Positions 10,056-22,864 of a stretch of DNA of 64,000 bases are shown here, in pieces. The translations under genes and the position numbers were made by a program. Source of the stretch: Vandiemenella viatica (Eukaryota > Arthropoda > Insecta > Orthoptera > Morabidae); contig CM061919.1 of the NCBI GenBank assembly GCA_031002005.1, positions 14,083,687 to 14,147,686 of the forward strand, written 5' to 3'. Position 1 is the stretch's first letter. The number at the start of each line of letters is the position of its first letter. The notes below the pieces were generated by a model. The model saw only the letters and a list, made by a program, of their open reading frames with translations. It was not told the DNA's origin and made no database searches.

Positions 10056-13000
10056 TTATATTAGACTTTTTGTTTTTGCGACGTACTTATATATGGCGTT
10101 GATCACTTTTATATCTGGATCTGATAGATTGGCCATAAGGGATATTATGTCTGCAATTTTGAGGGATTTTCTTATTAGTTCTTTTCTAATTTCATTGTAT
10201 TCATCACATCTAAGAATGTAATGGTATATATATTCTACTGCATTACACCTGATACAGTTCGGTGACTGGACGATTTTCATGACGTACTTTTTGTCGTTTA
10301 ATAGGGCGTGACCCGTGCGTAGTCTGTTGATCAGGGTAATCTTTTGTTGCAAACCATGGCTTCTTGTTGATGTTATTACTTATTGCCCCATGCCATATTC
10401 CCTTTGTTCCTTTGTTATTTTCCCATTTTTCTTCCCATTCGTGCCTTATCAGGTTGGATGCACAGTGTCTAAGATCTGTGTATGGAGTGGACATGTCCAG
10501 TTTTCCAGTGGCTGCTAGTTGTACTTTTGCTGCCCTGTCAGCCCTTTCATTTCCATGTAAGCCCACGTGGCTTGGAACCCATTGTAACCTTACATCTAAG
10601 TCCTTTGTTGTCAGTTTCTCTATTTCTCTTGCTACTTCGTATGCCAGATAATTTTTGCTCTTGCCTTTGGGGATCCCCAGGATTGTCTGTAAAGCGCTTC
10701 TTGAATCGGAGCAGATGACCACTTTCTTTTTGTCTGTCTTTTGAATATATTGCAAGGCTTTAAGAATGGCAAGTAGTTCAGCCGAGAAGCTGGAAAATTG
10801 ATCTGGTAAGCGGAATGCTTCGACGATGTCGCCCGCCGGGTCAACATAGGCGGCTGCACAGGCCTCCTCCCCTGCCTTTGATCCGTCTGTGTATATTTGA
10901 AACCAGTCATTCCATCTGGTATTTAATATTTCCATCTTCTTTTGTCTAGCTTCTTCCGGAATGCATTGTTTCCTCTCTGTCAGATTTAATGTCAGGGTTG
11001 GATAAACACGAGCGGATAAGTTCATTTTTTGCCATGGTTCGTCCTCAGAGAATAAGTAATTTATTTCTGTTGTGTGTATATTCCATTGATTTGTTAATTG
11101 CCAGTAGTTTACTAGTCTTGGCGTCTTGTGGAGGTCTGTTGATTTTCTTTGAATCTCGTGTGCCAATATCTGTACTTTCTTCAACAGAATGTGCTCTTTT
11201 TCAGAGCATACCTTTAGCCAAAAATTTAGCCCTATCTTCTTTCTTCGTAAGTCTAGTGGAGGAATTACTGTTTCCGCTTCCATCGCCTCTAACGGGGTAG
11301 TCTTGATAAATCCACCAATTATTCTTAGTGCCGCTGCTTGAAAGGTGTCCAGTTTTTTCAGTAGGGTTTTGCATGCGTTGTCGTCGAGCACCCCTCCATA
11401 GTCGAGTCTGCTTCTCACAATACTGAAGTATATATTGCGCAATAGCCGAGGATCAGCTCCCCAACTCAAGGAAGCAAGGGCTTTCAGGAGATTTATTCGT
11501 GCTAGGGAGGAAGTCCTCAGTTCTGTTATGTGTTTTCGCCACGTGAGTTTGGAATCCAGCCATATTCCGAGGAATTTTACCTCTTTCACCAGATCTATAC
11601 GTAAGCCATTTATCGTTATTCTAAAGTCATTTTCTTGATAGTGCCTGTGAGTGAAGATGCATATTTTGCACTTTTGAAGTGTTAGATCAAGTCCTCTCTT
11701 TTCCAGGATTGCGCTTACTGCCAATTCTAGGTTCAGTCTAGCTTTTTCTTTATCTGGATGTGACATATATATAACGAAGTCGTCTCCATATTTGAGGTAG
11801 TTCACCATCACTGGTAGCCCATTGCACACCTTGGTCGAGTAGATGTTGAAAAGGGTCGGGCTCATTGGGTCACCCTGTGGAATGCCCTGGTAGACATGTC
11901 GGACGATCTTCTTTCCTTCTGCTGTGTGAATAATATTCACTCTGCGTGAAAGATAGTTACAACACCACCTTATCAATTTATTGGGTAGCTCTATCTCTTC
12001 CATTGCTTCCGTAAGATATCAATCTGGACATTGTTATAAGCGTCTTTTATGTCTAAGAATGCTGCTAGAAGGTAATTATTTGTAACAAAGTTCAACTGGA
12101 TATCGGTAACAAGCGTGCTAACAGTGTCTATTGTGCTGAATCCTTTACGGAATCCCATAGTGCGGCGATCGAGCCTTCGATGGTGTCCTATGTGCCATTC
12201 CATCCTATTCTTGATCATCGTGCACATTAGTTTAGCCAAGCAAGGCATTAGAGATATAGGCCGATAAGAAGTTGAGTCGCTCCTGTTCCTATTCGGTTTT
12301 AAGACAGGAACGATTACAATGTTTCTCCACTGTTCAGGGACGTATGATGCGTTCATCATGTCGTTGAAGATATTTAAGATTTTTTGTTTGGCTGTTTGAG
12401 GTAGTTTGTTTATCATTGAGTACGTGATCCTATCTTCTCCTGGAGCTGTATCACTCTTCTTGAGGGCACATTCAAGTTCAGGCATACTGAAGAATGGGTC
12501 TTCATTTTGGTTGCTATTTTCATTGGATTCATGATATGCGTTTTGTTCTATGTCCTTCGGTACATATGCTGGTGCTGTCAGTTCTAAGAATTGTTCGCCA
12601 GGCTATCATCTGTATATATGTTGTTGGGTGAGGGCCGCTTTCCGTTGAACCATCTTATTTTCGTCCACATTTCCTGCGACGAAGTGCCGTATTTGATTGC
12701 AGAACAGAAAGCCCTCCATCCTTCTCTCTTCGTTTTCCTAATCGTATTTTTAGCCTCTGCTGTTGTCTGTGTACCTTTTTGTTGCCAGACGTCGCCTTGC
12801 AATTACTCTGGAGCATTCAGTAGTCCACCAAGTTTTTCTGATGATCTTGTTTCTTTCACTTACTTTATATTCTGGGATGCTTTCTTCTGAAGATTTAATT
12901 ATTATGTTTTCCAGGTCGTTGTATCGTTGTTCTGGGTCGTTTGTATCGGAGTGAGTATGCTCCATCCGCCAACTGATTTTTTCTTGATATTGAATCCAAT

Positions 13001-13677
13001 TAGCTTTGTTACAATTCCAGCGCCGATTTGATGGGGTTGACTTCGGGTCTATAGGGGAATCCAATGATATTTTCAGAATTAGATGGTCGCTGTAGGATCT
13101 CCCACTTGGTCATGGTCATCATACATGCCGCTATCAGTGAAATATCAGGTGACGAGTTTCTTTGGTGAGGAGCTCCGAGTCTCGTTCCGTGCTTGTTGTT
13201 GAGCACACTAAGTGAGGATGTCGTTATGGCCGACGCGAGTTCTTCGCCCTGATGATCCGCCTGTCCTGCCTGCCACATCGGGTGGTGAGCATTGAAGTCC
13301 CCTCCCACCAGACTTTAAGGTGGTAGCTGGTTGAATACGGCATCCCAGTCTTCTTCCGTGATGTTGCTTTGAGGAGGTTTGTAGATTGCCGTCACATTCT
13401 CCAAAGGAACTCTATGTTTCAGGTCAATCGACAGAACTTCTATATTAGCACCTGGCACCACTATGTTTCTAATGTCGCTAGTCACATCATTTCTCACAAA
13501 TATAGCAACCCCTCCGAATCCATTGTCCCTGTCTCTTCTGTAGATGTTGTAATTTCTATGATTAATATTAATTTCCCTACGTAGCCATGTTTCAGTAATC
13601 ATCACAATATGTGGGGCGTGCTCCTCGATTACTCTCTGTAGGTCGTTCCATTTTGGTAACAAACTCTGGAATTCCAT
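10056..13677 (-). pseudogene. I-type LINE ORF2: endonuclease, reverse transcriptase, RNase H; broken
   Basis: The start at 13677 reads MEFQSLLPKWNDLQRV. Endonuclease motifs: ITETWLRR, then GGDFNAHHPMWQ (near 13300). A single in-frame stop at 13312-13314 interrupts just before GGDF. Frame changes follow near 13020, 12780, 12590 and 12000. Reverse transcriptase: PEQWRNIVIVPVLKP, TSYRPISLMPCLAKL, AAFLDIKDAYNNV (motif A), QGIPQGDPMSPTLFNIY (motif B) and KYGDDFVIY (catalytic DD). RNase H: IYTDGSKAGEE, SAELLAILKAL, CSDSRSAL and WVPSHVGLHGNERADRAAK, with the usual D-E-D residues visible. A last shift near 10350 leads to a C-terminal C..C...H....C motif (IRCNAVEYIYHYILRCDEY) and the stop at 10056. 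The domains are well conserved, so inactivation looks fairly recent. Confidence 0.88.
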
Positions 13678-13701
13678 TGTAATGTTGTGAATTTCGACTT
13701 T

Positions 13702-15195
13702 TTATCCATTATTATCAGTTGTGTTACATATCTCCATTGTAGTACCACTCGCTCCCATTTCCTTTATTTCTTGCATGATGTCACAGGTGACTTCTTCCTG
13801 AATTCTTTGTATCACTTCCTTGGGTAAGTTTCCATTTAACTGTTGCATGATGGTTTTAATCACAATTTTCACTATTATGTTAATACATTCAGCATCCAGT
13901 TCTTTATGTGCTGAGTCCGCCATCTGAACCTCAATTGTTTCTCTTATTTCTGGTGATATCCTTTTTTGGGGGTAATTCCCTATTAGTGATTGTCTTTTCA
14001 ACTGTTGCTGCTGCGCTGTAGGTTTTAGGTTGTAAGGGCGGCAATTCGGTAGGCTTGTGTTGGTATCCAGCTCCCGTTGCTATTTTGCTTCAGTGCGCCT
14101 GCGTTTGTTTCAGCTCCTCTTGTTGTTTTCTAATTGGGCATGTCTTGTCATTGGCCTTGTGGTCACCTCCACAGTTCACACATTTGATAACCTCATTATG
14201 GCAGCTGGAGATATTGTGTTCCTCGCCACATTTCGGGCATCTCTCTTTACTTCTACAATTAGTAGAAATGTGCCCATATCTTTGACACTTGAAACATTGA
14301 GTCACGGGGTAGACATACGGGGTTACTTTAAATCTTAGATAGAAGAGCTCAACTTCATCCGGTAAAAATTGGCTTTCGAAGGTAAGTAGAACCGTTTGTA
14401 AAGGCTTTGTTTCCACTTTTCCATCCAAATGTATTTTTTTGATGAATCTTCTTACACCTACAATCGGGGCCGTTGATACAATGTTTCTACTTAGTTCTTC
14501 TTCGTTGAGGTCTGTAGGGACATATTTAATAACACCTTTGCATTCGACCCTGCTGGCAGGGATATAGGCTTTTAATCCCAGTGAATTTAAGAACTCGTGG
14601 TTTCCCACGAAACTGTTTGCAGTCTCCGCCTTTGAGAATTCCAACATCATGCGGTTTTTGCCCTGTTGGTTAATCCTCTGCAGTCCGTCAACCTTGTTAT
14701 AGAATATTTTACCTAGTTGAATTGGATGTGGCATAGTGCCATTTGTCTTCGGCTCTATTGTAACTACATATGGTACCAGCGATTGTCGACCATATAGTCT
14801 GATACGTTGAGGTGGTGGAGCTGGCTTTTCTTTATACCCGCCTTGACTTGGTATAACGGGGTTCAGTTGATCACTTATTGACTTACTCGCTGTATCTGGG
14901 ATGTGAGGTGGTAGCTGCTGCGATGTTATCTCTGTTTTGTAATCTGTTCCTTATTCGAGTTTAGTAATGTTTCTGACGTCGTTGGTTCTTCTTTATTTCC
15001 CTTAGGAACTCCTCTTCTATCCGAGGCTCTACGCTTCTTTCTGAGGTTGTATTTCCCTTCTTCCTCACTATCCAAGGTAGTTTCTTCTATCTTCTTTTTT
15101 GTAGCCTCCGACATATCTTGTTCTGATTGGTAGATAAATAGATCATGATTTTCACCAGTTGTTTTGGCTGTAATACCACCACTAGATTCCGCCAT
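13702..15195 (-). pseudogene. I-type LINE ORF1 (gag-like nucleic-acid-binding protein), frameshifted
   Basis: RNA-binding ORF1 that would coat the element RNA. The start at 15195 reads MAESSGGITAKTTGEN and continues in a charged, lysine-rich region. The frame is lost at the stop near 14926 and resumes in another frame. The 14734-14090 segment carries the core with three cysteine knuckles, CFKCQRYGHISTNC, CPKCGEEHNISSC and CVNCGGDHKANDKTC, typical of gag-like ORF1. A stop at 14090 and a further shift separate the last piece (14001-13702, ending DNNG). At least two frameshifts are needed to explain it. ORF2 begins about 25 bases downstream of its stop. Confidence 0.85.
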
Positions 15196-15477
15196 TGCGG
15201 CTGCTTTACACGCTTTGCCGCTGGCCGACGAGATGTAGTAGTTCTGTCGTGCACTTAAATTCCTTTACACTTATTTTAACAACTACTTTTGGGTTCGGAT
15301 GTCGTGTCCCACTAGAACTAGTTGTCACCGAGACACTCACTTGGCGCTATGGCCACTCGCACCGCTGTAGACTCACTTCACTACCGGCACACACGTAAAC
15401 AAGGAAGCACTCTCGTAGCTGCTAGACTAGATCCGTATGCGACCGTAGCTAAACGCGAACTGAGTCACGGCTTATTG

Positions 15478-15890
15478 CTTCTCTCCCCTGTTGCTAACTG
15501 CAATAGCGACCATTAGTTGACACCACCATCGCAAAATGCTTATTGCTACTTGCCAGTTATCAACTGCGATAGCGACTATTAGAGGTCACCACCTACGCAA
15601 AGTGCTATTAATTCTTTTTCCAGTTTTTAACACCGATAGCGACCAACAGATGTCGCTACTACTGACAATGATAATTATTACTTGCAGATACTATTTGCGA
15701 TAGAGTCAAAAATTTATCGTATCACTACGACTTGGCAACCATCAAATCAGTTTTCAGGATTCATCCACCATCATAAACCGCTTGATGATGCTTTTTGTTA
15801 CTTGTTACGACAGCTGTTTATCCGTGTCACCAGCGCTTATAGCGTCTTTGCCAGTTAAAGCTGCTATTAATTTCAATAGCCGCCAACAGA
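15478..15890. repeat. diverged ~66-bp tandem repeat
   Basis: The core (C/G)(A/C)(A/G)ATAGCGAC recurs at about 15501, 15567, 15634 and (weaker) 15701, spacing 66-68. A further related unit (CAATAGCCGCCAACAG) lies near 15870. The array begins next to the right target duplication of the I-type LINE, so the LINE landed at or near its edge. Confidence 0.6.
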
Positions 15891-15929
15891 AGGCGAACCA
15901 TCGAAAGGCGCTAGTTTGAAAGTGGGATA

Positions 15930-17465
15930 TACTAGTCTTCGATTAAGCCCTTGTTTTTTCTTGATCCAGCTTTCACGGTAATCGCATGGTTACAGAACGA
16001 GAGCATCATTTATTCGCTTGTGTTTGATCCTGAAGCTTACTTCTGCTATACAATTAACGAATTTGCTTACTAGAAATAATTCTGAAGCTTGTGCACTTGT
16101 GCATTGCACTTGTTTCATTAACATTTGTTTGCTTTTTTTTTGCAATTTTTTATTTAAATTCTATTTCTTCACTATAGGAAGCTTGTGCGAAGTATCAGTC
16201 TCTGGATCATTAATTACTATTTATCAATTTTCCGTTGATAGTATTTCTGCATTGCATTAAAAGGTCTAAAACTTTACGCAGATATATATTATTTCTGGAA
16301 GGCAGATAAGGTCTTCGACATAAATTTCCATAATCGAAAATCAAAATGTAATCAGATTTAAATGTGTACCAGATCTGTGATACACGGGAAGGAACACTGG
16401 ATGAATGACTCAAGTGCCATCTACTTGTATACAGTTTGTAAGAATTTATGGAGGGACAGCCAGAAGGTCGTAACATTTATTTACTTCAGCAAAGGTTAAA
16501 CAAACTAAATAATTAATAGTACATAAGAGGGTCTACTGAAGTTCATGGTATAACAATGTGCTGAAATAATAAATAAGAGCTGTGTTTTTGAAAGTAAGTA
16601 TAAAGAAGTTATATCACATGAAAAACTGAAGTGTAAGTGAACAGGTTAATATGATCCCTGGGCATTGCAATATGATTTTCATGCTTCAAATCAAGAGAAA
16701 TACTACCTTCACACACTTGGTAAATGTAACGGACGAATACTATCAACAGAAGTAATGTTATGAATGAACCATATTAAAAAATTGAAAACTAGTAATCATC
16801 TATAAATCATATAGCGTCAACATAACATTATTAAAAACCAAATATTTAGTAAAGACTTTGAACTACAACAGAAACGAGATAATGGGTGTGAATGCCAGCA
16901 GACATTGTAAGAAATCAAATTTTTTTTTAGATCTACGGCAACTTTGTTATTCTGAAAGTAAAATTACACCTGATTGCTGAAGCAAGAGTGTAATAAAAAT
17001 AGCACATGACTCCTACTGCAATAAGATATTCAACTTCAGGAAAAACTTTATTGAGAAAGAATGCACATTCACTCTATGTGGAAAAAATGCGCGAAACATC
17101 ATTAAATTTTCTTCCAGATAAAAATAAATGTTTATACTGCCACACAAAACTTAACCACACCTATGTTTAATTTACGATCGGTTCATTCACAAATTCTTCA
17201 CGAATTGTTTCACGGTTCCCACAAGTTAAATAGTTTCAAATAGAAAATATATTTACACGTAATAAACATAGCCCTCTTCGGATAATTTTTTTTTATCATA
17301 GGTCTCTAACTCACTTATACTTCATTTCCTCATGTTTTATCACGTTATATACAAACCGCGGCTGGTTAAGCTGGTCTAAGTGTTTAAATTAGATATTAAT
17401 TTCCAAAGGTATCACTACCACTTACTAAACAAAAATATAAACACAAGTCGAAGGCGTATGTAATG
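15930..17465. other. AT-rich, no gene seen
   Basis: Long AT-rich stretch. The frames at 16018-16260 and 16210-16476 carry no recognisable motif. No terminal repeats or tRNA-like heads were found. Confidence 0.55.
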
Positions 17466-17469
17466 TCTC

Positions 17470-17640
17470 TGACGGTTACTTTGGAAGCAACAATTGTTAA
17501 GAAGCCGCTTTTGATGACGTATCGGTATTCCACTACTTTTGAAGGCGTGTTCGCTAAAAAGACGTTTTTTATGACGTCACGTCTATTTCGCTACTTTTGG
17601 GAGCGTGGTTGTTATTTGAAGTAATTTCCGGCTATTTTCA
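17470..17640. repeat. ~59-bp tandem repeat, three diverged units
   Basis: Core TACTTT(T)GGAAGC / CTACTTTTGAAGGCGTG / CTACTTTTGGGAGCGTG at about 17477, 17533 and 17592. Intervening text includes repeated AAGANGNNTTTTNATGACGT. Spacing is 58-59. Confidence 0.6.
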
Positions 17641-17649
17641 ACAAGAGAA

Positions 17650-20230
17650 GAGCGTTTCTGGGCAGAGTTTAATGGCGTGTCGACAGACACTACGTCAAAA
17701 AATTAACTATGTTATTTATAGCGGTTAAAAGAAGCGGTTAGAAAAAAAGCTATAACTGATTAACACATTACTGGAAAATAGCTGTTTGCCATCTCTATTT
17801 TGAAGCTATTAATAATGCCCTAAACTCATTTTTTTAAAATTATTTTAAACATTCAGATGTTCCTCTGGTTACAATGTTATTGTAAGTATAGAAAATGCAC
17901 GTATATTTAATCTAAGATATATGTGCCTTATAATGCAGGATAAATGTCTGCAATTCTCAAAACGTGTGGACTACAGCAGTACGATTTGGTGTGGTATATT
18001 GGCCGCAATAGGGCAAACGTCCCTGTGGATATGCAGTATAGAGCAGAAACGCCTGGATATGGAAATCAGGCGAAGATTACTACTTACCGTAGCAGAAACC
18101 GGTGTCAACAGAGCCATGTTATTCTGTCGTGTCGCCCTATCTTGCTGTTTACCCGTTTCACTCATTCCCCGGCCAGAATTTGGCTGATACTGGTGCAGGT
18201 GATTTTTTTGTTTCCTCGTCTCTACATCACGTCATCCGTTCGTCAGTCACTCCCGCCAAGCGCAGGTATTTGGAAGCGCAAGGTATTAATACAGTCAACA
18301 AAACTGAATATGTTCGCAATGCACAACAAAATAGAAATCACTGACTTATTCGGAAAGAGCCACATGTTAAGAATTATTAACATGTTTCAGACCGAATGAT
18401 ACGTGCTCTGACAGTTATTCCAAATAAGCTAAGATTTTTCTGATATCTGATATCTGCCTTGGCGATCTAAGCGTTTCGGTTTTTATTCCCGGTTCGCCTT
18501 TAACGCGGTGAACTACACGCAGCACTATAATTTAGGTTCGTCCCAACCTTCAGCAGATCTCCGTGCGAAATATTGTATCTATCTGTAAGGCTATGGTTGG
18601 CAAATTATTTCTGCTGCACCAGCTATTTGCACCTATCCACTTGTCGTTTTATCTAGATCAAGAATAATAACCTGTCAGTATCATCTCTGGATTTCATTTC
18701 AATTACCTCAACGTCATTAGTTGAAATGTTACTATTTTTTCCAGCCAGCACTTGCAGACGCCAACTGAAAGAACCAAAAATGGACGGTGAGAAGGCGGTT
18801 CGAATCCATGTACTCAAACGGTGGTAATCTTTGCTCGGCTTTACCACACGACAACATTATTTAATTATCAAAATGCTTGAATGAAAAACACGAAGTAAAT
18901 AATATTCCTATTTATTGGTCAGAAGAACTTCAAATATGAGATGGTAATCGAATACACACAAAATGCAAGGCAAAGTAGCACCGATAATACCAAGATAAGG
19001 ATTCCCTAATAAATGTACTAGGCTTGAAATTGAATCACTCTCTGGAAATATGCTTGTGGAATGAATAAGTTAGCGCAATCATAAAATACTAAGTTCACGC
19101 ACATGGAATAATGTTACGTTAACCCAACATGGAATAATGTTGAGTTTGCACAGTACATGGAATATCTATCAAGCAACAATTTACCTCATTAGAAGGTGTT
19201 CTATCAGTCGTGGTCGACTGTCTGAACGAGTTTGGTCTTTGCTCGCACGAATACACTTTCGTGGTGGAGGGGGAAAACTAGCCAGTAATTGGCTGATTTT
19301 CATTGGCTCTCGGTGACGTTTAGTAGGTATAAAGAGTTAGGGAACAGCTCCGCGTTGCAGTCAACACGCTGATGAAGGTTCTCACAACCTTGGTTGCGCA
19401 AATTAGTTGTGTGCATGGCTAGAAATACTGGCTGTGGTTTGGTTAAAAGGTAGCTGCAATTTCATGCCAGTTGGACCTGAGTAGTCACTGGTAATGAGTA
19501 CTTGACAAACAGCGCAGAGCATCCGGTCTCTCCCATTGAATATTGAGAAATAGTTCTGGTCTTGATTCTCTTGGCTGTGTTATGAACGGAACGAAATAAA
19601 TACTTTGGATTTATTCCTTTATTACAAAAAATGGCAAAAATGTAACACACCTCCGTATAGCTACGATCTTCACGCTTGAAACTGAGCCGACAAATTCCAG
19701 CACCAATATGGAAACGTATGAATTAACATACAGGGTATCCACAATGTCCTGCTCTAGTTAGAATAAAAGATACCTCATATATGAGATACGGACATGCGGT
19801 TTCCTGTATGTTCTACATCTCTCAAAGTTTCTTTGCATTCCTTCCACTTCCACTAGTGCACTTCTAGTTGACGTGAGGTTGTCGGTAAGTTATTCCATCT
19901 CCTATCACAAACATTGCAATATAGTGACATCAACCGTTTACACAACTATCTGTCAACGAAGTGTGGCAAGCTCTGGAGCAGGGTCTTCGTAGATCCGATC
20001 CGTGACGTACTCCCAAGAAGAATCCAAAGGGGAAATATAAGAGGATCGAGATGGTCAAGTGATTGGTCCATCACGACCAATCAATCACCCAAGGAAATGT
20101 CTAATCAAAGTACCCTTGACTTCACTAGACCAATGAACAGGCGTGCCACCTTGGTCGACATTCATCCTTGTTCTGTTTTCCGTGCTATCCGCTCCGTAAC
20201 TTCCTTATTTGCGCTCGCTCGTTTTACTTG
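17650..20230. other. no supported gene; TATA-plus-CTGATGA segment at 19321-19400
   Basis: AT-rich region. The longest frame (17944-18399, 151 codons) has no motif I recognise and is probably chance. At 19328 a TATAAAG box is followed about 40 bases on by CTGATGA (19369-19375) and a small AGGTT/AACCT stem, an arrangement similar to that at 35821-35930. It may be the promoter end of a retroelement. Confidence 0.4.
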
Positions 20231-20234
20231 CTTA

Positions 20235-20628
20235 GGGAGCGTGCACAAACCACGTAGCTCCATTTTGGCCTATTGTGAACCCCCCCCCCCCCCCCCACGT
20301 AGCCCTACGTGGCTTTTGCCTCTACCCCCCTCCCCCCCCCCACGTAGCACGTAGCTTTTTTTCCCTTTTGATTCCAGAAGTCATTTTATACTGTTTTCTC
20401 TCGTCAGACGATTGTAAATTATATAAAAAGATAATTAACTGAGGGAAATAAATATTCACATGTTGTTGTGTGTTCTATTCCTCATATTAACTGTGAAAAA
20501 TGTTATGAAAGGAAAGCTACGTGGCCTGGCTCTGAACCCCACCCCCTCCCCCCACGTAGCCCACCGTAGCCTTCCAGTCAACCCCTCCCCCCCCCCTGGA
20601 CCGAGCCACGTGGTTTGTGCACGGTCCC
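20235..20628. mobile_element. C-rich inverted-repeat MITE
   Basis: 394-bp element. Left end GGGAGCGTGCACAAACCACG and right end CGTGGTTTGTGCACGGTCCC (complement of the left with one mismatch) form ~23-bp terminal inverted repeats, each flanked by TTA. Inside, the palindromic words CACGTAG/CTACGTGG recur several times beside long C-runs (20281-20296, 20331-20340). It is non-coding. The TTA/TA flanks suggest a short target duplication, but I cannot assign a superfamily. Confidence 0.82.
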
Positions 20629-20945
20629 TTATCGCTCCAACTCGAGGAACTTCCTCCCCATTTTCCTTGTTTGTTCCGCTGGCGTATGCTAGCATATAGC
20701 TGCGGCGTGGAATTGGGCACCACTTCCCTGTCGACTGGTCCGCCGGCGGGAGAGTGATTTGGCTTCGATCGTCACGTCAGAGGGGCATCCTCCCCTGCCC
20801 ACCGAGTTGCAGGGACTTTCCGTGCCAGGGCCTGCACTTAGTGCAGTAACCCGCGTACGGCAGAATTAGGGTCGTTTTGGACGGAACAACCTTGCGGTGA
20901 TAACAACCGTCCAAACGGCATTCCTGAGGCCTCCCAGAAGACAAA

Positions 20946-22864
20946 ATGGATGCTGCAGGATCCAGCACTGGCGTCGAGTCTTCGGACAACATTGTCGTAC
21001 AGCTGTTCGCGGCCAGCAAACCTACAAGAAGATACTACCAGCTACATAATCAGGAACCATCACTAACAAACAACATAGTAGAGAAGCAGCAAGCACCAGC
21101 GCTGCTACTGCTACAGCTCCGGCAACTCATGTGCCAATTCTGATAAAGAACATAATGGGCATAAACCCAGAATTAGACCGCATGATACAAATGATACAAA
21201 AGAGCTTCAAGAAGAGAGGCAGTACAGAACCAAGCCCATCTGTTTCCATAGTCTCAAAGATGAAGAGACAAATGGAAAAGAAAGAACCCGGCCCATCGCA
21301 AACTAAGAAGACTAAGCAAGGCAAGAGGCCAGAGAAGAACCAACTACTACGCTCAGTCACAACAGCTAAGACACCCCAACTCAACGAAGCCATTCACACA
21401 ACCACTACAGTTGTCCAAGCACCAGCAGCGGCAGAATTACAGACAGCTAGGAAGACTGTCCGCCCCTCAAAAGACACCCAGCGGGAACTGCAAATGGAAA
21501 TATCGAATCCATACAGCCCGCTGAATGAAGAAACAGACCAGAACCAAACTCAACAACAACAGCAGCAGCCAAACCATCCAAAGCAGCAGTTACCACCAAT
21601 CGTGGTACAGTTCCAAAATTCGTACAAAGAGCTTTATCAAATGGTAAAAGGGGTCCTGCAAGCCCAACGATTTCAAGCAAAAACTGCAGGAGGAGATAAA
21701 GTCAAGCTAACATTCAACTGTACAGAAGACTACCTTAAAGTTACGGCTACGCTACAGAGGAAAGGCATTCCGTACTATACCTTCCCCACTGCGGCGGAGA
21801 AGCAGCTCAAAGCAGTTCTACGTGGAATACCCACAAACATGCCCACTGTGGATATCAAAGAAGAGTTAGAAGAGCAGGGCTTTGACATCCGCACAGTAGC
21901 ACAGCTAAAAAGATCCGGAGGATCGGATCTCATGCCCCTGTTCCTGGTCGTCTTACCTGACCGGCCACAGAACAGGAAGATATTCCAACTGGAGTCATTA
22001 ATGTCTCTCAGAATCACAGTAGAGAAACTCATGTCGTCAAATGGGCCAGCGCAATGTTTTAATTGCCAGGCCGTGGGCCATGTTGCAAGACACTGCAACA
22101 TGTCATCTGTGTGTGTTAAGTGTGCTGGCCCACACCTGTCCAATGTCCTTGAAAAAAGGAGATAGCAACCTGAAATGTGCAAATTGCGGCGGCTTGCAAG
22201 TAGCCAGCTATAAGGGGTGTACAGCATTCAAATGTGCTCGCGAAAGACAATGCGGCATTGCTGCAAAGCAGGCAGCTGATGCCAAGAAAAAGCGTGAAGC
22301 ACAGAAAAATCAAAACTCTGGGGTCCAACAGAAGCCTGAGGAAACTCACGGTCCCTCTGCACAAACCCAGAATCGACAGATGCTATCTGGAAGTCAAAAC
22401 CATATGAGGCAGGGAAAAAAAGGCTCCTGCCCCAGATTCCAACAGACCTCTCCAGAAAGCAACAAAGAGACTGCTTCAGGAAGATAATTCATCGGGCCCC
22501 AGGAAGAAAAATGCGGCCCCACAACCATCCAGAAACAATTCTCCAACCTCCTACGCGGAGGCAGTTAATGGCTCAACGCTGAAACCGCAAGCAGCTACTT
22601 CACCCCCAGAAGCAGAACAGCAAGTAACCTCTCAACAGCCACATCACCACTGCAGTCAGTCATGTTAACGCCCCGAGGCCACAACCAACGGAGGCAATAT
22701 GGATAGACTTCTACACCTCGTCGGTACATTTACTCAACATGTTAACATCCCTGCTCCTTAAATTCGACCAGCTCTCAGCGGACATGAAGGCTGCAGTAAT
22801 GCCGGCCCGGAGGGCTGAACAACCCATGGATACCCAAACCAACCATGAACAGGACGCACACTGA
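20946..22864 (+). pseudogene. Jockey ORF1 (gag-like), frameshifted
   Basis: The start at 20946 reads MDAAGSSTGVESSDN. The frame shifts by about 21080 into the long open stretch ending at 22165. That stretch has a proline/glutamine-rich linker (about 21540-21600), then the region seen in Jockey gag proteins just before the knuckles (from PIVVQFQNSYKELYQMV through GIPYYTFPTAAEKQLKAVLR), then CFNCQAVGHVARHC and CVKCAGPHL. A small deletion near 22145 shifts the frame again; the last knuckle CANCGGLQVASYKGC follows in the new frame. Another shift near 22480 is needed to reach the likely end near 22864, where ORF2 already overlaps. It would package element RNA. At least three frame lesions are present. 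Confidence 0.82.

Larger units (their letters stand above)
9957..15462 (-). mobile_element. full-length I-type LINE with 11-bp target-site duplication
   Basis: Complete 5.5-kb non-LTR retrotransposon on the minus strand. The T-run at 9955-9977 is its poly-A tail. AGTCACGGCTT lies at 9946-9956 and again at 15463-15473, fixing both ends. The minus-strand 5' end begins CAGTTCGCG and carries a ~267-base leader before the ORF1 start at 15195. Order: leader, ORF1 with three zinc knuckles, ORF2 with endonuclease, reverse transcriptase, RNase H and a C-terminal cysteine-histidine motif. RNase H plus that last motif points to the I group rather than Jockey. Several frameshifts make it inactive now. 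Confidence 0.9.

Noticed and set aside
17944..18399. 151-codon open frame
   Set aside because: No motif, overlapping frames on both strands, and no neighbouring coding signal.
20281..20340. C-runs and CACGTAG words as a CRISPR-like or regulatory array
   Set aside because: They lie inside a MITE with inverted ends and lack regular repeat-spacer structure; the genome is clearly eukaryotic.
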